A stretch of DNA of 64,000 nucleotides from Aurelia coerulea (lineage: Eukaryota > Cnidaria > Scyphozoa > Semaeostomeae > Ulmaridae): contig CM076961.1 in the NCBI GenBank assembly GCA_039566865.1, forward strand, positions 9,943,501-10,007,500, written 5' to 3'. Positions 1 to 10,263 of this stretch are shown piece by piece. The notes under the pieces are model-generated. The model did no database searches and had not been told where the DNA came from. It saw nothing but the letters and a program-made list of their open reading frames with translations. The translations under genes and the position numbers were made by a program. Every line of letters starts with the position of its first letter. Within the stretch, counting starts at the first letter, position 1.

Positions 1-248
1 TCTATGCCATGTATAAGAAACAACAAAGGAAGAACCTGAGCAAAGGATTAACTTTGTCAGCTGTTTTTCAGATTTTTGGTGCTGCCGTTAAAGCTCTCTC
101 CAGTGAGAAGAGGGGCATTATGAAAATACTTTATGATGAATATGTTTTACAGACAGACATACCTGTTCGAATTTTTAATGATGTCCTCGCGTTTACTTAT
201 GTTTTAGTCCTGTTTTACACGTCAAAACATGCATACATCCACTCACTC

Positions 249-264
249 GACCTCTGTCTGAGGG
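249..264 (+). other. Empty MITE-A site, footprint a
   Basis: Reads GACCTCTGTCTGAGGG. Between the host flanks GACCTC and GAGGG remains TGTCT, the last five bases of the right MITE-A end. It consists of right-end bases only. Confidence 0.8.
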
Positions 265-380
265 TAAAATTTTTTATAAGAGCTCAAATTTAAACTTTTT
301 CACTCGAATGGTACTAATTCGATGGCGCTCGTTCCGGATATGTGATTTGTTTTGTGATTAGTGATGTTGATTGTTCAATT

Positions 381-388
381 TGACGTCA
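381..388. promoter_or_regulatory. TGACGTCA palindrome, one per unit (representative)
   Basis: A full cAMP-response-element octamer occurs once per unit in a segment that is nearly invariant. With no gene nearby a role is unproven; it may be chance amplified by the array. Confidence 0.3.
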
Positions 389-537
389 CGAAATGAATCA
401 AAACGGCCTTTGGCTCTGAAATCATGGAATTTCCACCTTCAATCGAACTAAACAAATGTACTGGCAGCCAAATATCATCGATTTTATGAAATAAAGATTT
501 ATTAGTGGACCAGTATAGCGATACTGCAAGAAATTGA

Positions 538-784
538 CGGGTCACACCACGGGTAACACCATGGGTCACACTACTAAAGGGCGATATCTATTGAATTTGT
601 ATAGAAATTGGCACGGGTCACACGGGTCACACGGGTCACAGTCATTTTTTATAAAAAATATTAGATACTATATTTTTTATAAAAAATTAGTGTGACCCGT
701 GTGACCCGTCGTTTTCTTTGGTAAAATGTGTACTGAGGCATCTAAGAAGGGTGTGACCCGTGCTGTGACCCGTGGTGTGACCCG
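538..784. promoter_or_regulatory. Dyad cluster of GGGTCAC motifs (representative)
   Basis: Eleven CGGGTCACAC-like motifs. Left half, direct: three at 12 bp spacing (538, 550, 562; the middle one is GGGTAACAC), then three at 9 bp (614, 623, 632). Right half, inverted: two at 9 bp (690, 699), then three at 12 bp (751, 763, 775). The spacers between the inner and outer groups are 42 bp on both sides. GGGTCA matches the nuclear-receptor half-site consensus, and 9 bp spacing gives a DR3 layout. Equally, such clusters are typical subterminal binding sites of a transposase. Repeated in every unit. Confidence 0.6.
623..708. repeat. AT-rich hairpin in each unit (representative)
   Basis: Two 39 bp arms (623-661 and 670-708) differing at two positions flank an 8-nt loop, TAGATACT. 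Each arm contains TTTTTTATAAAAAAT and two CGGGTCACA motifs. The loop's TA is where TA-1362 sits in five units. The hairpin recurs at unit offset 614 in empty units and 878 in filled ones, for example 4415-4500. Confidence 0.92.
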
Positions 785-1203
785 TCGTATAGCTCGTGGT
801 GGGACCAGTCTGCCATTCACAATGGCTATGCTTCATTTGAATTTGAACACTAAACCAACCACGTTCAATGGATAGAAACATTAAAATCTTCGACCAAATG
901 ACTGTAAAGACTTTCACAGCCACATACAATTCTCGTAGCATCACTGTTCTTCTATGCCATGTATAAGAAACAACAAAGGAAGAACCTGAGCAAAGGATTA
1001 ACTTTGTCAGCTGTTTTTCAGATTTTTGGTGCTGCCGTTAAAGCTCTCTCCAGTGAGAAGAGGGGCATTATGAAAATACTTTATGATGAATATGTTTCAC
1101 AGACAGACATACCTGTTCGAATTTTTAATGATGTCCTCGCGTTTACTTATGTTTTAGTCCTGTTTTACACGTCAAAACATGCATACATCCACTCACTCGA
1201 CCT

Positions 1204-1474
1204 CAGACAATCCTCGCCAAAACCCTTGTCACAAAATGGAAAAAGGTAGATCTGAAGAGCAAATACCCCCCTTTACCCCCCAAGTCAATGTTGCTGAATT
1301 CTCTAACTTGGAAAATATCATGCAGCAAGTGTCCTGAGTCAAGACAAACAACATTGACTTGGGGGGAAGGGGGGTTTACGAGATATTTCCGCTGAAGTGG
1401 TAGGCACTTAGATTTTTGTTGAAAAATGCTGAAAAATTCAGTTTGTGACAAGAGGTTTTGGCGAGGATTGTCTG
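1204..1474 (+). mobile_element. MITE-A copy 1 (271 bp, TIR, non-autonomous)
   Basis: The 271 bp element starts CAGACAATCCTCGCC and ends with the complement. Terminal inverted repeats are 32/33 bp (1204-1235 and 1442-1474) with one single-base indel. A second, inner inverted repeat (1266-1293 against 1349-1374) contains two C6 tracts on one side and two G6 tracts on the other, so the whole element can fold into one long hairpin. It has no coding capacity. The host sequence outside (CCT on the left, AGG on the right) prolongs the palindrome, so element edges are uncertain by a few bases and no direct target duplication is visible. The CAG/CTG ends resemble hAT elements, but without an 8 bp duplication I do not assign a superfamily. 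Base 135 G. Confidence 0.88.
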
Positions 1475-1877
1475 AGGGTAAAATTTTTTATAAGAGCTCA
1501 AATTTAAACTTTTTCACTCGAATGGTACTAATTCGATGGCGCTCGTTCCGGATATGTGATTTGTTTTGTGATTAGTGATGTTGATTGTTCAATTTGACGT
1601 CACGAAATGAATCAAAACGGCCTTTGGCTCTGAAATCATGGAATTTCCACCTTCAATCGAACTAAACAAATGTACTGGCAGCCAAATATCATCGATTTTA
1701 TGAAATAAAGATTTATTAGTGGACCAGTATAGCGATACTGCAAGAAATTGACGGGTCACACCACGGGTAACACCATGGGTCACACTACTAAAGGGCGATA
1801 TCTATTGAATTTGTATAGAAATTGGCACGGGTCACACGGGTCACACGGGTCACAGTCATTTTTTATAAAAAATATTA

Positions 1878-3239
1878 GGGTAAGACGGGGTAAAGTGAAC
1901 TACGGGGTAAAGTGAACTACTCAGAACATTCCCGCTTCTCTCCAAAAGTAAACATGCAATGATAAAACATGATTTATGCCCAATGCTTTGTTATATGTGC
2001 TCAAAGAAAATAAAAACATTTTTGCAAAATAGTCCTTCCTGCTGTTGCAAAAAATCCCTTTACCCGAGGCAGTAAAAACAACCTCGGGAAATTATGGTTG
2101 TTAGGTTTGGGCTCCTATCTTTGGTCATAATTTTTGACCCCAAGACGAAATTCATTTCTATAATTGTTTTGATCGATTTGAAGCACATACCATTTGTTTA
2201 CTTTTCCAAAAGGAAAGGGCCAAGAAAGACTTTTTTGTACGCTAACATAATATTTCAAAAGATCTACCGTCCAGTCGATATTTTGCTTCGAGAGGGGTAA
2301 AGTGAACTACCCATGATTTTTAATTTTCTCATGTGAACATGAAGTCAGATGAAGAAGACCTTGTTAATCTCACTTGGTTCATAATTCTGCCTTCGGAAAA
2401 TCATGATTTTCAGAATAAGTTTTCGCTCTAATGACACAGAAATATATTCTGATACCAGCTCCCTGAAAAACCTCCAAAAATCTGATGGCCGAAGTTTGAC
2501 CTTCATTCAAAAATGCAGTTACTGATCCAATAATTTTGTTGGGATTTGGGGAAGCAAGCATACCTATTGACATGGAAAGGATAAATGGCCATCACGGTGA
2601 AATTAGAATATTGATAATTGTTATAGATTTATAACTAGTTTTGGTTTTATTTCTGGGCGGAGGTTTCAGGGCAAAGTGAACTACTTTGAAAATAATGTTT
2701 TTCTTTGTGGTAATTTAGCATTTATATACAGTATAGTATTTTCCAAGTATATTCCCATTATTGTTCATCGACTTGTATTCAGGTCTCGCAATTTGACTCG
2801 AATTTGTGACTTAGACAATAGTTTTTGGTTAATATTTGATCTGCAAAGATCGTTCTCAACATAGGTCACAATTTAATTTTTTTTTTAATATCATTCTTGT
2901 GAAATTTTTGGGTTTGTTTCGTTTTGGCATGCGGAGAACTCCTTAGAGTTTCAAAATAAATCATGTTTTCGGGTATTACCAGCATCATTTTGGTTTTATC
3001 GAACAATTGCTGAGTAGTTCACTTTACCCCGGTCTGGGGTAAAGTGAACTAGGCAGAGCGGTCGCCAAAAAAAGCTCTGTTGTGAGACAATGGATAAGGA
3101 TTTAAAAAACATTTTTGCTGGATAAACTGACCCAAAGACATAATGTCAAAACAAGGTTAAAAAGTTTGCCCTCAGCTACAATCTCTTTAGGATATCCTTG
3201 AAAAACCTCCAAAATAGTTCACTTTACCCCGTCTTACCC
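1878..3239 (+). mobile_element. TA-1362 element, copy 1 (non-autonomous DNA transposon)
   Basis: 1362 bp element with perfect terminal inverted repeats of about 25 bp, beginning GGGTAAGACGGGGTAAAGTG and ending with the reverse complement. It is flanked by a TA duplication (1876-1877 and 3240-3241); units without it carry a single TA there. A 2 bp TA duplication is the rule for Tc1/mariner-type elements, so that superfamily is the best guess. The longest open frames are 62-68 codons with no transposase motif, so it cannot move itself. Seven copies of GGGGTAAAGTGAACTA occur inside: direct at 1887, 1904, 2294, 2669 (degenerate) and 3036; inverted at 3014-3030 and 3215-3230. Diagnostic bases are 2363 G and 3155 G. 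Confidence 0.93.
3014..3051. repeat. Internal palindrome of TA-1362
   Basis: A perfect 16 bp inverted repeat, GGGGTAAAGTGAACTA and its complement, separated by the 5-nt spacer GGTCT. It is built from the same motif as the element ends and looks like two element ends facing each other. The same structure lies in all five copies. Confidence 0.9.
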
Positions 3240-3536
3240 TAGATACTATATTTTTTATAAAAAATTAGTGTGACCCGTGTGACCCGTCGTTTTCTTTGGT
3301 AAAATGTGTACTGAGGCATCTAAGAAGGGTGTGACCCGTGCTGTGACCCGTGGTGTGACCCGTCGTATAGCTCGTGGTGGGACCAGTCTGCCATTCACAA
3401 TGGCTATGCTTCATTTGAATTTGAACACTAAACCAACCACGTTCAATGGATAGAAACATTAAAATCTTCGACCAAATGACTGTAAAGACTTTCACAGCCA
3501 CATACAATTCTCGTAGCATCACTGTTCTTCTATGCC

Positions 3537-4750
3537 ATGTATAAGAAACAACAAAGGAAGAACCTGAGCAAAGGATTAACTTTGTCAGCTGTTTTTCAGA
3601 TTTTTGGTGCTGCCGTTAAAGCTCTCTCCAGTGAGAAGAGGGGCATTATGAAAATACTTTATGATGAATATGTTTCACAGACAGACATACCTGTTCGAAT
3701 TTTTAATGATGTCCTCGCGTTTACTTATGTTTTAGTCCTGTTTTACACGTCAAAACATGCATACATCCACTCACTCGACCTCAGACAATCCTCGCCAAAA
3801 CCCTTGTCACAAAATGGAAAAAGGTAGATCTGAAGAGCAAATACCCCCCTTTACCCCCCAAGTCAATGTTGCTGAATTCTCTAACTTGGAAAATATCATG
3901 CAGCAAGTGTCCTGAATCAAGACAAACAACATTGACTTGGGGGGAAGGGGGGTTTACGAGATATTTCCGCTGAAGTGGTAGGCACTTAGATTTTTGTTGA
4001 AAAATGCTGAAAAATTCAGTTTGTGACAAGAGGTTTTGGCGAGGATTGTCTGAGGGTAAAATTTTTTATAAGAGCTCAAATTTAAACTTTTTCACTCGAA
4101 TGGTACTAATTCGATGGCGCTCGTTCCGGATATGTGATTTGTTTTGTGATTAGTGATGTTGATTGTTCAATTTGACGTCACGAAATGAATCAAAACGGCC
4201 TTTGGCTCTGAAATCATGGAATTTCCACCTTCAATCGAACTAAACAAATGTACTGGCAGCCAAATATCATCGATTTTATGAAATAAAGATTTATTAGTGG
4301 ACCAGTATAGCGATACTGCAAGAAATTGACGGGTCACACCACGGGTAACACCATGGGTCACACTACTAAAGGGCGATATCTATTGAATTTGTATAGAAAT
4401 TGGCACGGGTCACACGGGTCACACGGGTCACAGTCATTTTTTATAAAAAATATTAGATACTATATTTTTTATAAAAAATTAGTGTGACCCGTGTGACCCG
4501 TCGTTTTCTTTGGTAAAATGTGTACTGAGGCATCTAAGAAGGGTGTGACCCGTGCTGTGACCCGTGGTGTGACCCGTCGTATAGCTCGTGGTGGGACCAG
4601 TCTGCCATTCACAATGGCTATGCTTCATTTGAATTTGAACACTAAACCAACCACGTTCAATGGATAGAAACATTAAAATCTTCGACCAAATGACTGTAAA
4701 GACTTTCACAGCCACATACAATTCTCGTAGCATCACTGTTCTTCTATGCC
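3537..4750 (+). repeat. Satellite unit L3, 1214 bp
   Basis: Filled unit directly downstream of TA-1362 copy 1. m87 T, m140 C, MITE-A 135 A; the m140 C state marks units next to a TA-1362 copy. Confidence 0.95.
3782..4052 (+). mobile_element. MITE-A copy 2
   Basis: Full length; base 135 A. Confidence 0.88.
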
Positions 4751-5964
4751 ATGTATAAGAAACAACAAAGGAAGAACCTGAGCAAAGGATTAACTTTGTC
4801 AGCTGTTTTTCAGATTTTTGGTGCTGCCGTTAAAGCCCTCTCCAGTGAGAAGAGGGGCATTATGAAAATACTTTATGATGAATATGTTTTACAGACAGAC
4901 ATACCTGTTCGAATTTTTAATGATGTCCTCGCGTTTACTTATGTTTTAGTCCTGTTTTACACGTCAAAACATGCATACATCCACTCACTCGACCTCAGAC
5001 AATCCTCGCCAAAACCCTTGTCACAAAATGGAAAAAGGTAGATCTGAAGAGCAAATACCCCCCTTTACCCCCCAAGTCAATGTTGCTGAATTCTCTAACT
5101 TGGAAAATATCATGCAGCAAGTGTCCTGAATCAAGACAAACAACATTGACTTGGGGGGAAGGGGGGTTTACGAGATATTTCCGCTGAAGTGGTAGGCACT
5201 TAGATTTTTGTTGAAAAATGCTGAAAAATTCAGTTTGTGACAAGAGGTTTTGGCGAGGATTGTCTGAGGGTAAAATTTTTTATAAGAGCTCAAATTTAAA
5301 CTTTTTCACTCGAATGGTACTAATTCGATGGCGCTCGTTCCGGATATGTGATTTGTTTTGTGATTAGTGATGTTGATTGTTCAATTTGACGTCACGAAAT
5401 GAATCAAAACGGCCTTTGGCTCTGAAATCATGGAATTTCCACCTTCAATCGAACTAAACAAATGTACTGGCAGCCAAATATCATCGATTTTATGAAATAA
5501 AGATTTATTAGTGGACCAGTATAGCGATACTGCAAGAAATTGACGGGTCACACCACGGGTAACACCATGGGTCACACTACTAAAGGGCGATATCTATTGA
5601 ATTTGTATAGAAATTGGCACGGGTCACACGGGTCACACGGGTCACAGTCATTTTTTATAAAAAATATTAGATACTATATTTTTTATAAAAAATTAGTGTG
5701 ACCCGTGTGACCCGTCGTTTTCTTTGGTAAAATGTGTACTGAGGCATCTAAGAAGGGTGTGACCCGTGCTGTGACCCGTGGTGTGACCCGTCGTATAGCT
5801 CGTGGTGGGACCAGTCTGCCATTCACAATGGCTATGCTTCATTTGAATTTGAACACTAAACCAACCACGTTCAATGGATAGAAACATTAAAATCTTCGAC
5901 CAAATGACTGTAAAGACTTTCACAGCCACATACAATTCTCGTAGCATCACTGTTCTTCTATGCC
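4751..5964 (+). repeat. Satellite unit L4, 1214 bp
   Basis: Filled unit; m87 C, m140 T, MITE-A 135 A. First of four consecutive units with the same marker state. Confidence 0.95.
4996..5266 (+). mobile_element. MITE-A copy 3
   Basis: Full length; base 135 A. Confidence 0.88.
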
Positions 5965-7178
5965 ATGTATAAGAAACAACAAAGGAAGAACCTGAGCAAA
6001 GGATTAACTTTGTCAGCTGTTTTTCAGATTTTTGGTGCTGCCGTTAAAGCCCTCTCCAGTGAGAAGAGGGGCATTATGAAAATACTTTATGATGAATATG
6101 TTTTACAGACAGACATACCTGTTCGAATTTTTAATGATGTCCTCGCGTTTACTTATGTTTTAGTCCTGTTTTACACGTCAAAACATGCATACATCCACTC
6201 ACTCGACCTCAGACAATCCTCGCCAAAACCCTTGTCACAAAATGGAAAAAGGTAGATCTGAAGAGCAAATACCCCCCTTTACCCCCCAAGTCAATGTTGC
6301 TGAATTCTCTAACTTGGAAAATATCATGCAGCAAGTGTCCTGAATCAAGACAAACAACATTGACTTGGGGGGAAGGGGGGTTTACGAGATATTTCCGCTG
6401 AAGTGGTAGGCACTTAGATTTTTGTTGAAAAATGCTGAAAAATTCAGTTTGTGACAAGAGGTTTTGGCGAGGATTGTCTGAGGGTAAAATTTTTTATAAG
6501 AGCTCAAATTTAAACTTTTTCACTCGAATGGTACTAATTCGATGGCGCTCGTTCCGGATATGTGATTTGTTTTGTGATTAGTGATGTTGATTGTTCAATT
6601 TGACGTCACGAAATGAATCAAAACGGCCTTTGGCTCTGAAATCATGGAATTTCCACCTTCAATCGAACTAAACAAATGTACTGGCAGCCAAATATCATCG
6701 ATTTTATGAAATAAAGATTTATTAGTGGACCAGTATAGCGATACTGCAAGAAATTGACGGGTCACACCACGGGTAACACCATGGGTCACACTACTAAAGG
6801 GCGATATCTATTGAATTTGTATAGAAATTGGCACGGGTCACACGGGTCACACGGGTCACAGTCATTTTTTATAAAAAATATTAGATACTATATTTTTTAT
6901 AAAAAATTAGTGTGACCCGTGTGACCCGTCGTTTTCTTTGGTAAAATGTGTACTGAGGCATCTAAGAAGGGTGTGACCCGTGCTGTGACCCGTGGTGTGA
7001 CCCGTCGTATAGCTCGTGGTGGGACCAGTCTGCCATTCACAATGGCTATGCTTCATTTGAATTTGAACACTAAACCAACCACGTTCAATGGATAGAAACA
7101 TTAAAATCTTCGACCAAATGACTGTAAAGACTTTCACAGCCACATACAATTCTCGTAGCATCACTGTTCTTCTATGCC
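5965..7178 (+). repeat. Satellite unit L5, 1214 bp
   Basis: Filled unit with the same marker state as L4. Confidence 0.95.
6210..6480 (+). mobile_element. MITE-A copy 4
   Basis: Full length; base 135 A. Confidence 0.88.
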
Positions 7179-8392
7179 ATGTATAAGAAACAACAAAGGA
7201 AGAACCTGAGCAAAGGATTAACTTTGTCAGCTGTTTTTCAGATTTTTGGTGCTGCCGTTAAAGCCCTCTCCAGTGAGAAGAGGGGCATTATGAAAATACT
7301 TTATGATGAATATGTTTTACAGACAGACATACCTGTTCGAATTTTTAATGATGTCCTCGCGTTTACTTATGTTTTAGTCCTGTTTTACACGTCAAAACAT
7401 GCATACATCCACTCACTCGACCTCAGACAATCCTCGCCAAAACCCTTGTCACAAAATGGAAAAAGGTAGATCTGAAGAGCAAATACCCCCCTTTACCCCC
7501 CAAGTCAATGTTGCTGAATTCTCTAACTTGGAAAATATCATGCAGCAAGTGTCCTGAATCAAGACAAACAACATTGACTTGGGGGGAAGGGGGGTTTACG
7601 AGATATTTCCGCTGAAGTGGTAGGCACTTAGATTTTTGTTGAAAAATGCTGAAAAATTCAGTTTGTGACAAGAGGTTTTGGCGAGGATTGTCTGAGGGTA
7701 AAATTTTTTATAAGAGCTCAAATTTAAACTTTTTCACTCGAATGGTACTAATTCGATGGCGCTCGTTCCGGATATGTGATTTGTTTTGTGATTAGTGATG
7801 TTGATTGTTCAATTTGACGTCACGAAATGAATCAAAACGGCCTTTGGCTCTGAAATCATGGAATTTCCACCTTCAATCGAACTAAACAAATGTACTGGCA
7901 GCCAAATATCATCGATTTTATGAAATAAAGATTTATTAGTGGACCAGTATAGCGATACTGCAAGAAATTGACGGGTCACACCACGGGTAACACCATGGGT
8001 CACACTACTAAAGGGCGATATCTATTGAATTTGTATAGAAATTGGCACGGGTCACACGGGTCACACGGGTCACAGTCATTTTTTATAAAAAATATTAGAT
8101 ACTATATTTTTTATAAAAAATTAGTGTGACCCGTGTGACCCGTCGTTTTCTTTGGTAAAATGTGTACTGAGGCATCTAAGAAGGGTGTGACCCGTGCTGT
8201 GACCCGTGGTGTGACCCGTCGTATAGCTCGTGGTGGGACCAGTCTGCCATTCACAATGGCTATGCTTCATTTGAATTTGAACACTAAACCAACCACGTTC
8301 AATGGATAGAAACATTAAAATCTTCGACCAAATGACTGTAAAGACTTTCACAGCCACATACAATTCTCGTAGCATCACTGTTCTTCTATGCC
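7179..8392 (+). repeat. Satellite unit L6, 1214 bp
   Basis: Filled unit with the same marker state as L4. It mirrors the unit at 33088-34301. Confidence 0.95.
7424..7694 (+). mobile_element. MITE-A copy 5
   Basis: Full length; base 135 A. Confidence 0.88.
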
Positions 8393-9606
8393 ATGTATAA
8401 GAAACAACAAAGGAAGAACCTGAGCAAAGGATTAACTTTGTCAGCTGTTTTTCAGATTTTTGGTGCTGCCGTTAAAGCCCTCTCCAGTGAGAAGAGGGGC
8501 ATTATGAAAATACTTTATGATGAATATGTTTTACAGACAGACATACCTGTTCGAATTTTTAATGATGTCCTCGCGTTTACTTATGTTTTAGTCCTGTTTT
8601 ACACGTCAAAACATGCATACATCCACTCACTCGACCTCAGACAATCCTCGCCAAAACCCTTGTCACAAAATGGAAAAAGGTAGATCTGAAGAGCAAATAC
8701 CCCCCTTTACCCCCCAAGTCAATGTTGCTGAATTCTCTAACTTGGAAAATATCATGCAGCAAGTGTCCTGAATCAAGACAAACAACATTGACTTGGGGGG
8801 AAGGGGGGTTTACGAGATATTTCCGCTGAAGTGGTAGGCACTTAGATTTTTGTTGAAAAATGCTGAAAAATTCAGTTTGTGACAAGAGGTTTTGGCGAGG
8901 ATTGTCTGAGGGTAAAATTTTTTATAAGAGCTCAAATTTAAACTTTTTCACTCGAATGGTACTAATTCGATGGCGCTCGTTCCGGATATGTGATTTGTTT
9001 TGTGATTAGTGATGTTGATTGTTCAATTTGACGTCACGAAATGAATCAAAACGGCCTTTGGCTCTGAAATCATGGAATTTCCACCTTCAATCGAACTAAA
9101 CAAATGTACTGGCAGCCAAATATCATCGATTTTATGAAATAAAGATTTATTAGTGGACCAGTATAGCGATACTGCAAGAAATTGACGGGTCACACCACGG
9201 GTAACACCATGGGTCACACTACTAAAGGGCGATATCTATTGAATTTGTATAGAAATTGGCACGGGTCACACGGGTCACACGGGTCACAGTCATTTTTTAT
9301 AAAAAATATTAGATACTATATTTTTTATAAAAAATTAGTGTGACCCGTGTGACCCGTCGTTTTCTTTGGTAAAATGTGTACTGAGGCATCTAAGAAGGGT
9401 GTGACCCGTGCTGTGACCCGTGGTGTGACCCGTCGTATAGCTCGTGGTGGGACCAGTCTGCCATTCACAATGGCTATGCTTCATTTGAATTTGAACACTA
9501 AACCAACCACGTTCAATGGATAGAAACATTAAAATCTTCGACCAAATGACTGTAAAGACTTTCACAGCCACATACAATTCTCGTAGCATCACTGTTCTTC
9601 TATGCC
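8393..9606 (+). repeat. Satellite unit L7, 1214 bp
   Basis: Filled unit with the same marker state as L4. It mirrors the unit at 31874-33087. Confidence 0.95.
8638..8908 (+). mobile_element. MITE-A copy 6
   Basis: Full length; base 135 A. Confidence 0.88.
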
Positions 9607-9846
9607 ATGTATAAGAAACAACAAAGGAAGAACCTGAGCAAAGGATTAACTTTGTCAGCTGTTTTTCAGATTTTTGGTGCTGCCGTTAAAGCCCTCTCCA
9701 GTGAGAAGAGGGGCATTATGAAAATACTTTATGATGAATATGTTTTACAGACAGACATACCTGTTCGAATTTTTAATGATGTCCTCGCGTTTACTTATGT
9801 TTTAGTCCTGTTTTACACGTCAAAACATGCATACATCCACTCACTC

Positions 9847-9864
9847 GACCTCAGACTCTGAGGG
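9847..9864 (+). other. Empty MITE-A site, footprint b
   Basis: Reads GACCTCAGACTCTGAGGG: AGAC from the left end joined to TCT from the right end. Confidence 0.8.
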
Positions 9865-10263
9865 TAAAATTTTTTATAAGAGCTCAAATTTAAACTTTTT
9901 CACTCGAATGGTACTAATTCGATGGCGCTCGTTCCGGATATGTGATTTGTTTTGTGATTAGTGATGTTGATTGTTCAATTTGACGTCACGAAATGAATCA
10001 AAACGGCCTTTGGCTCTGAAATCATGGAATTTCCACCTTCAATCGAACTAAACAAATGTACTGGCAGCCAAATATCATCGATTTTATGAAATAAAGATTT
10101 ATTAGTGGACCAGTATAGCGATACTGCAAGAAATTGACGGGTCACACCACGGGTAACACCATGGGTCACACTACTAAAGGGCGATATCTATTGAATTTGT
10201 ATAGAAATTGGCACGGGTCACACGGGTCACACGGGTCACAGTCATTTTTTATAAAAAATATTA

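Larger units (their letters stand above)
9..958 (+). repeat. Satellite unit L1, 950 bp, empty site type a
   Basis: Representative base unit without MITE-A. Contents in order: a 240 bp stretch that stays open as a short reading frame; the empty MITE-A site (249-264); a segment with the palindrome TGACGTCA (381-388); the GGGTCAC motif block (538-784) with its central hairpin (623-708); and a 170 bp tail leading to the next unit. m87 T, m140 T. Nothing gene-like is seen. Confidence 0.95.
959..3536 (+). repeat. Satellite unit L2, 2578 bp, with MITE-A and TA-1362
   Basis: Filled unit (1214 bp) plus 1364 bp from TA-1362 and its TA duplication. m87 T, m140 C, MITE-A 135 G. Its mirror partner is the unit at 35516-38093. 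Confidence 0.95.

Noticed and set aside
160..185. A tRNA B-box-like string (CTGTTCGAATTTTTAA)
   Set aside because: No A box, cloverleaf or acceptor stem around it; chance similarity repeated by the array.
375..569. A 64-codon frame (MTHGVTRGVTRQ) in each unit, lengthened to 89 codons where one T is deleted
   Set aside because: Short, no recognisable domain, and it begins inside the tandem motif cluster. The lengthening by a single indel shows the start is not fixed.
645..690. TATA-box strings (TATAAAA) and AATAAA signals
   Set aside because: They sit in the AT-rich hairpin arms or in isolated AT runs and are not placed relative to any gene.
538..784. CRISPR-like regular repeats
   Set aside because: The motifs are 9-12 bp apart with no unique spacers and occur in both orientations; the surroundings are a eukaryotic-type satellite.
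687..944. An 85-codon frame on the opposite strand with TTGHTTGHSTGHT repeats
   Set aside because: The amino-acid repeat is just the 12 bp GGGTCACAC motif read as codons, and the frame ends in the hairpin arm. Substitutions among units (for example HCEW to HFGW) are protein-altering and spread by homogenisation.
959..1249. A 84-97 codon open frame starting MYKKQQRKNLSK at the beginning of every unit
   Set aside because: It is repeated because the unit is repeated. Its 3' end changes with whatever follows the MITE-A site. In the divergent unit (21785) six of seven substitutions and a 12 bp deletion alter the protein, so there is no sign of coding constraint. No known domain is recognised.
1203..1451. 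An 82-codon frame inside MITE-A
   Set aside because: It spans the inverted repeats of a non-coding miniature element and its ends coincide with them. It is lost in the divergent copy at 22018-22288.
2094..2864. Frames of 68, 64 and 62 codons within TA-1362 as a possible transposase remnant
   Set aside because: They lie on different strands and frames and show no DDE or DDD motif or helix-turn-helix that I can see. The element is best called non-autonomous.
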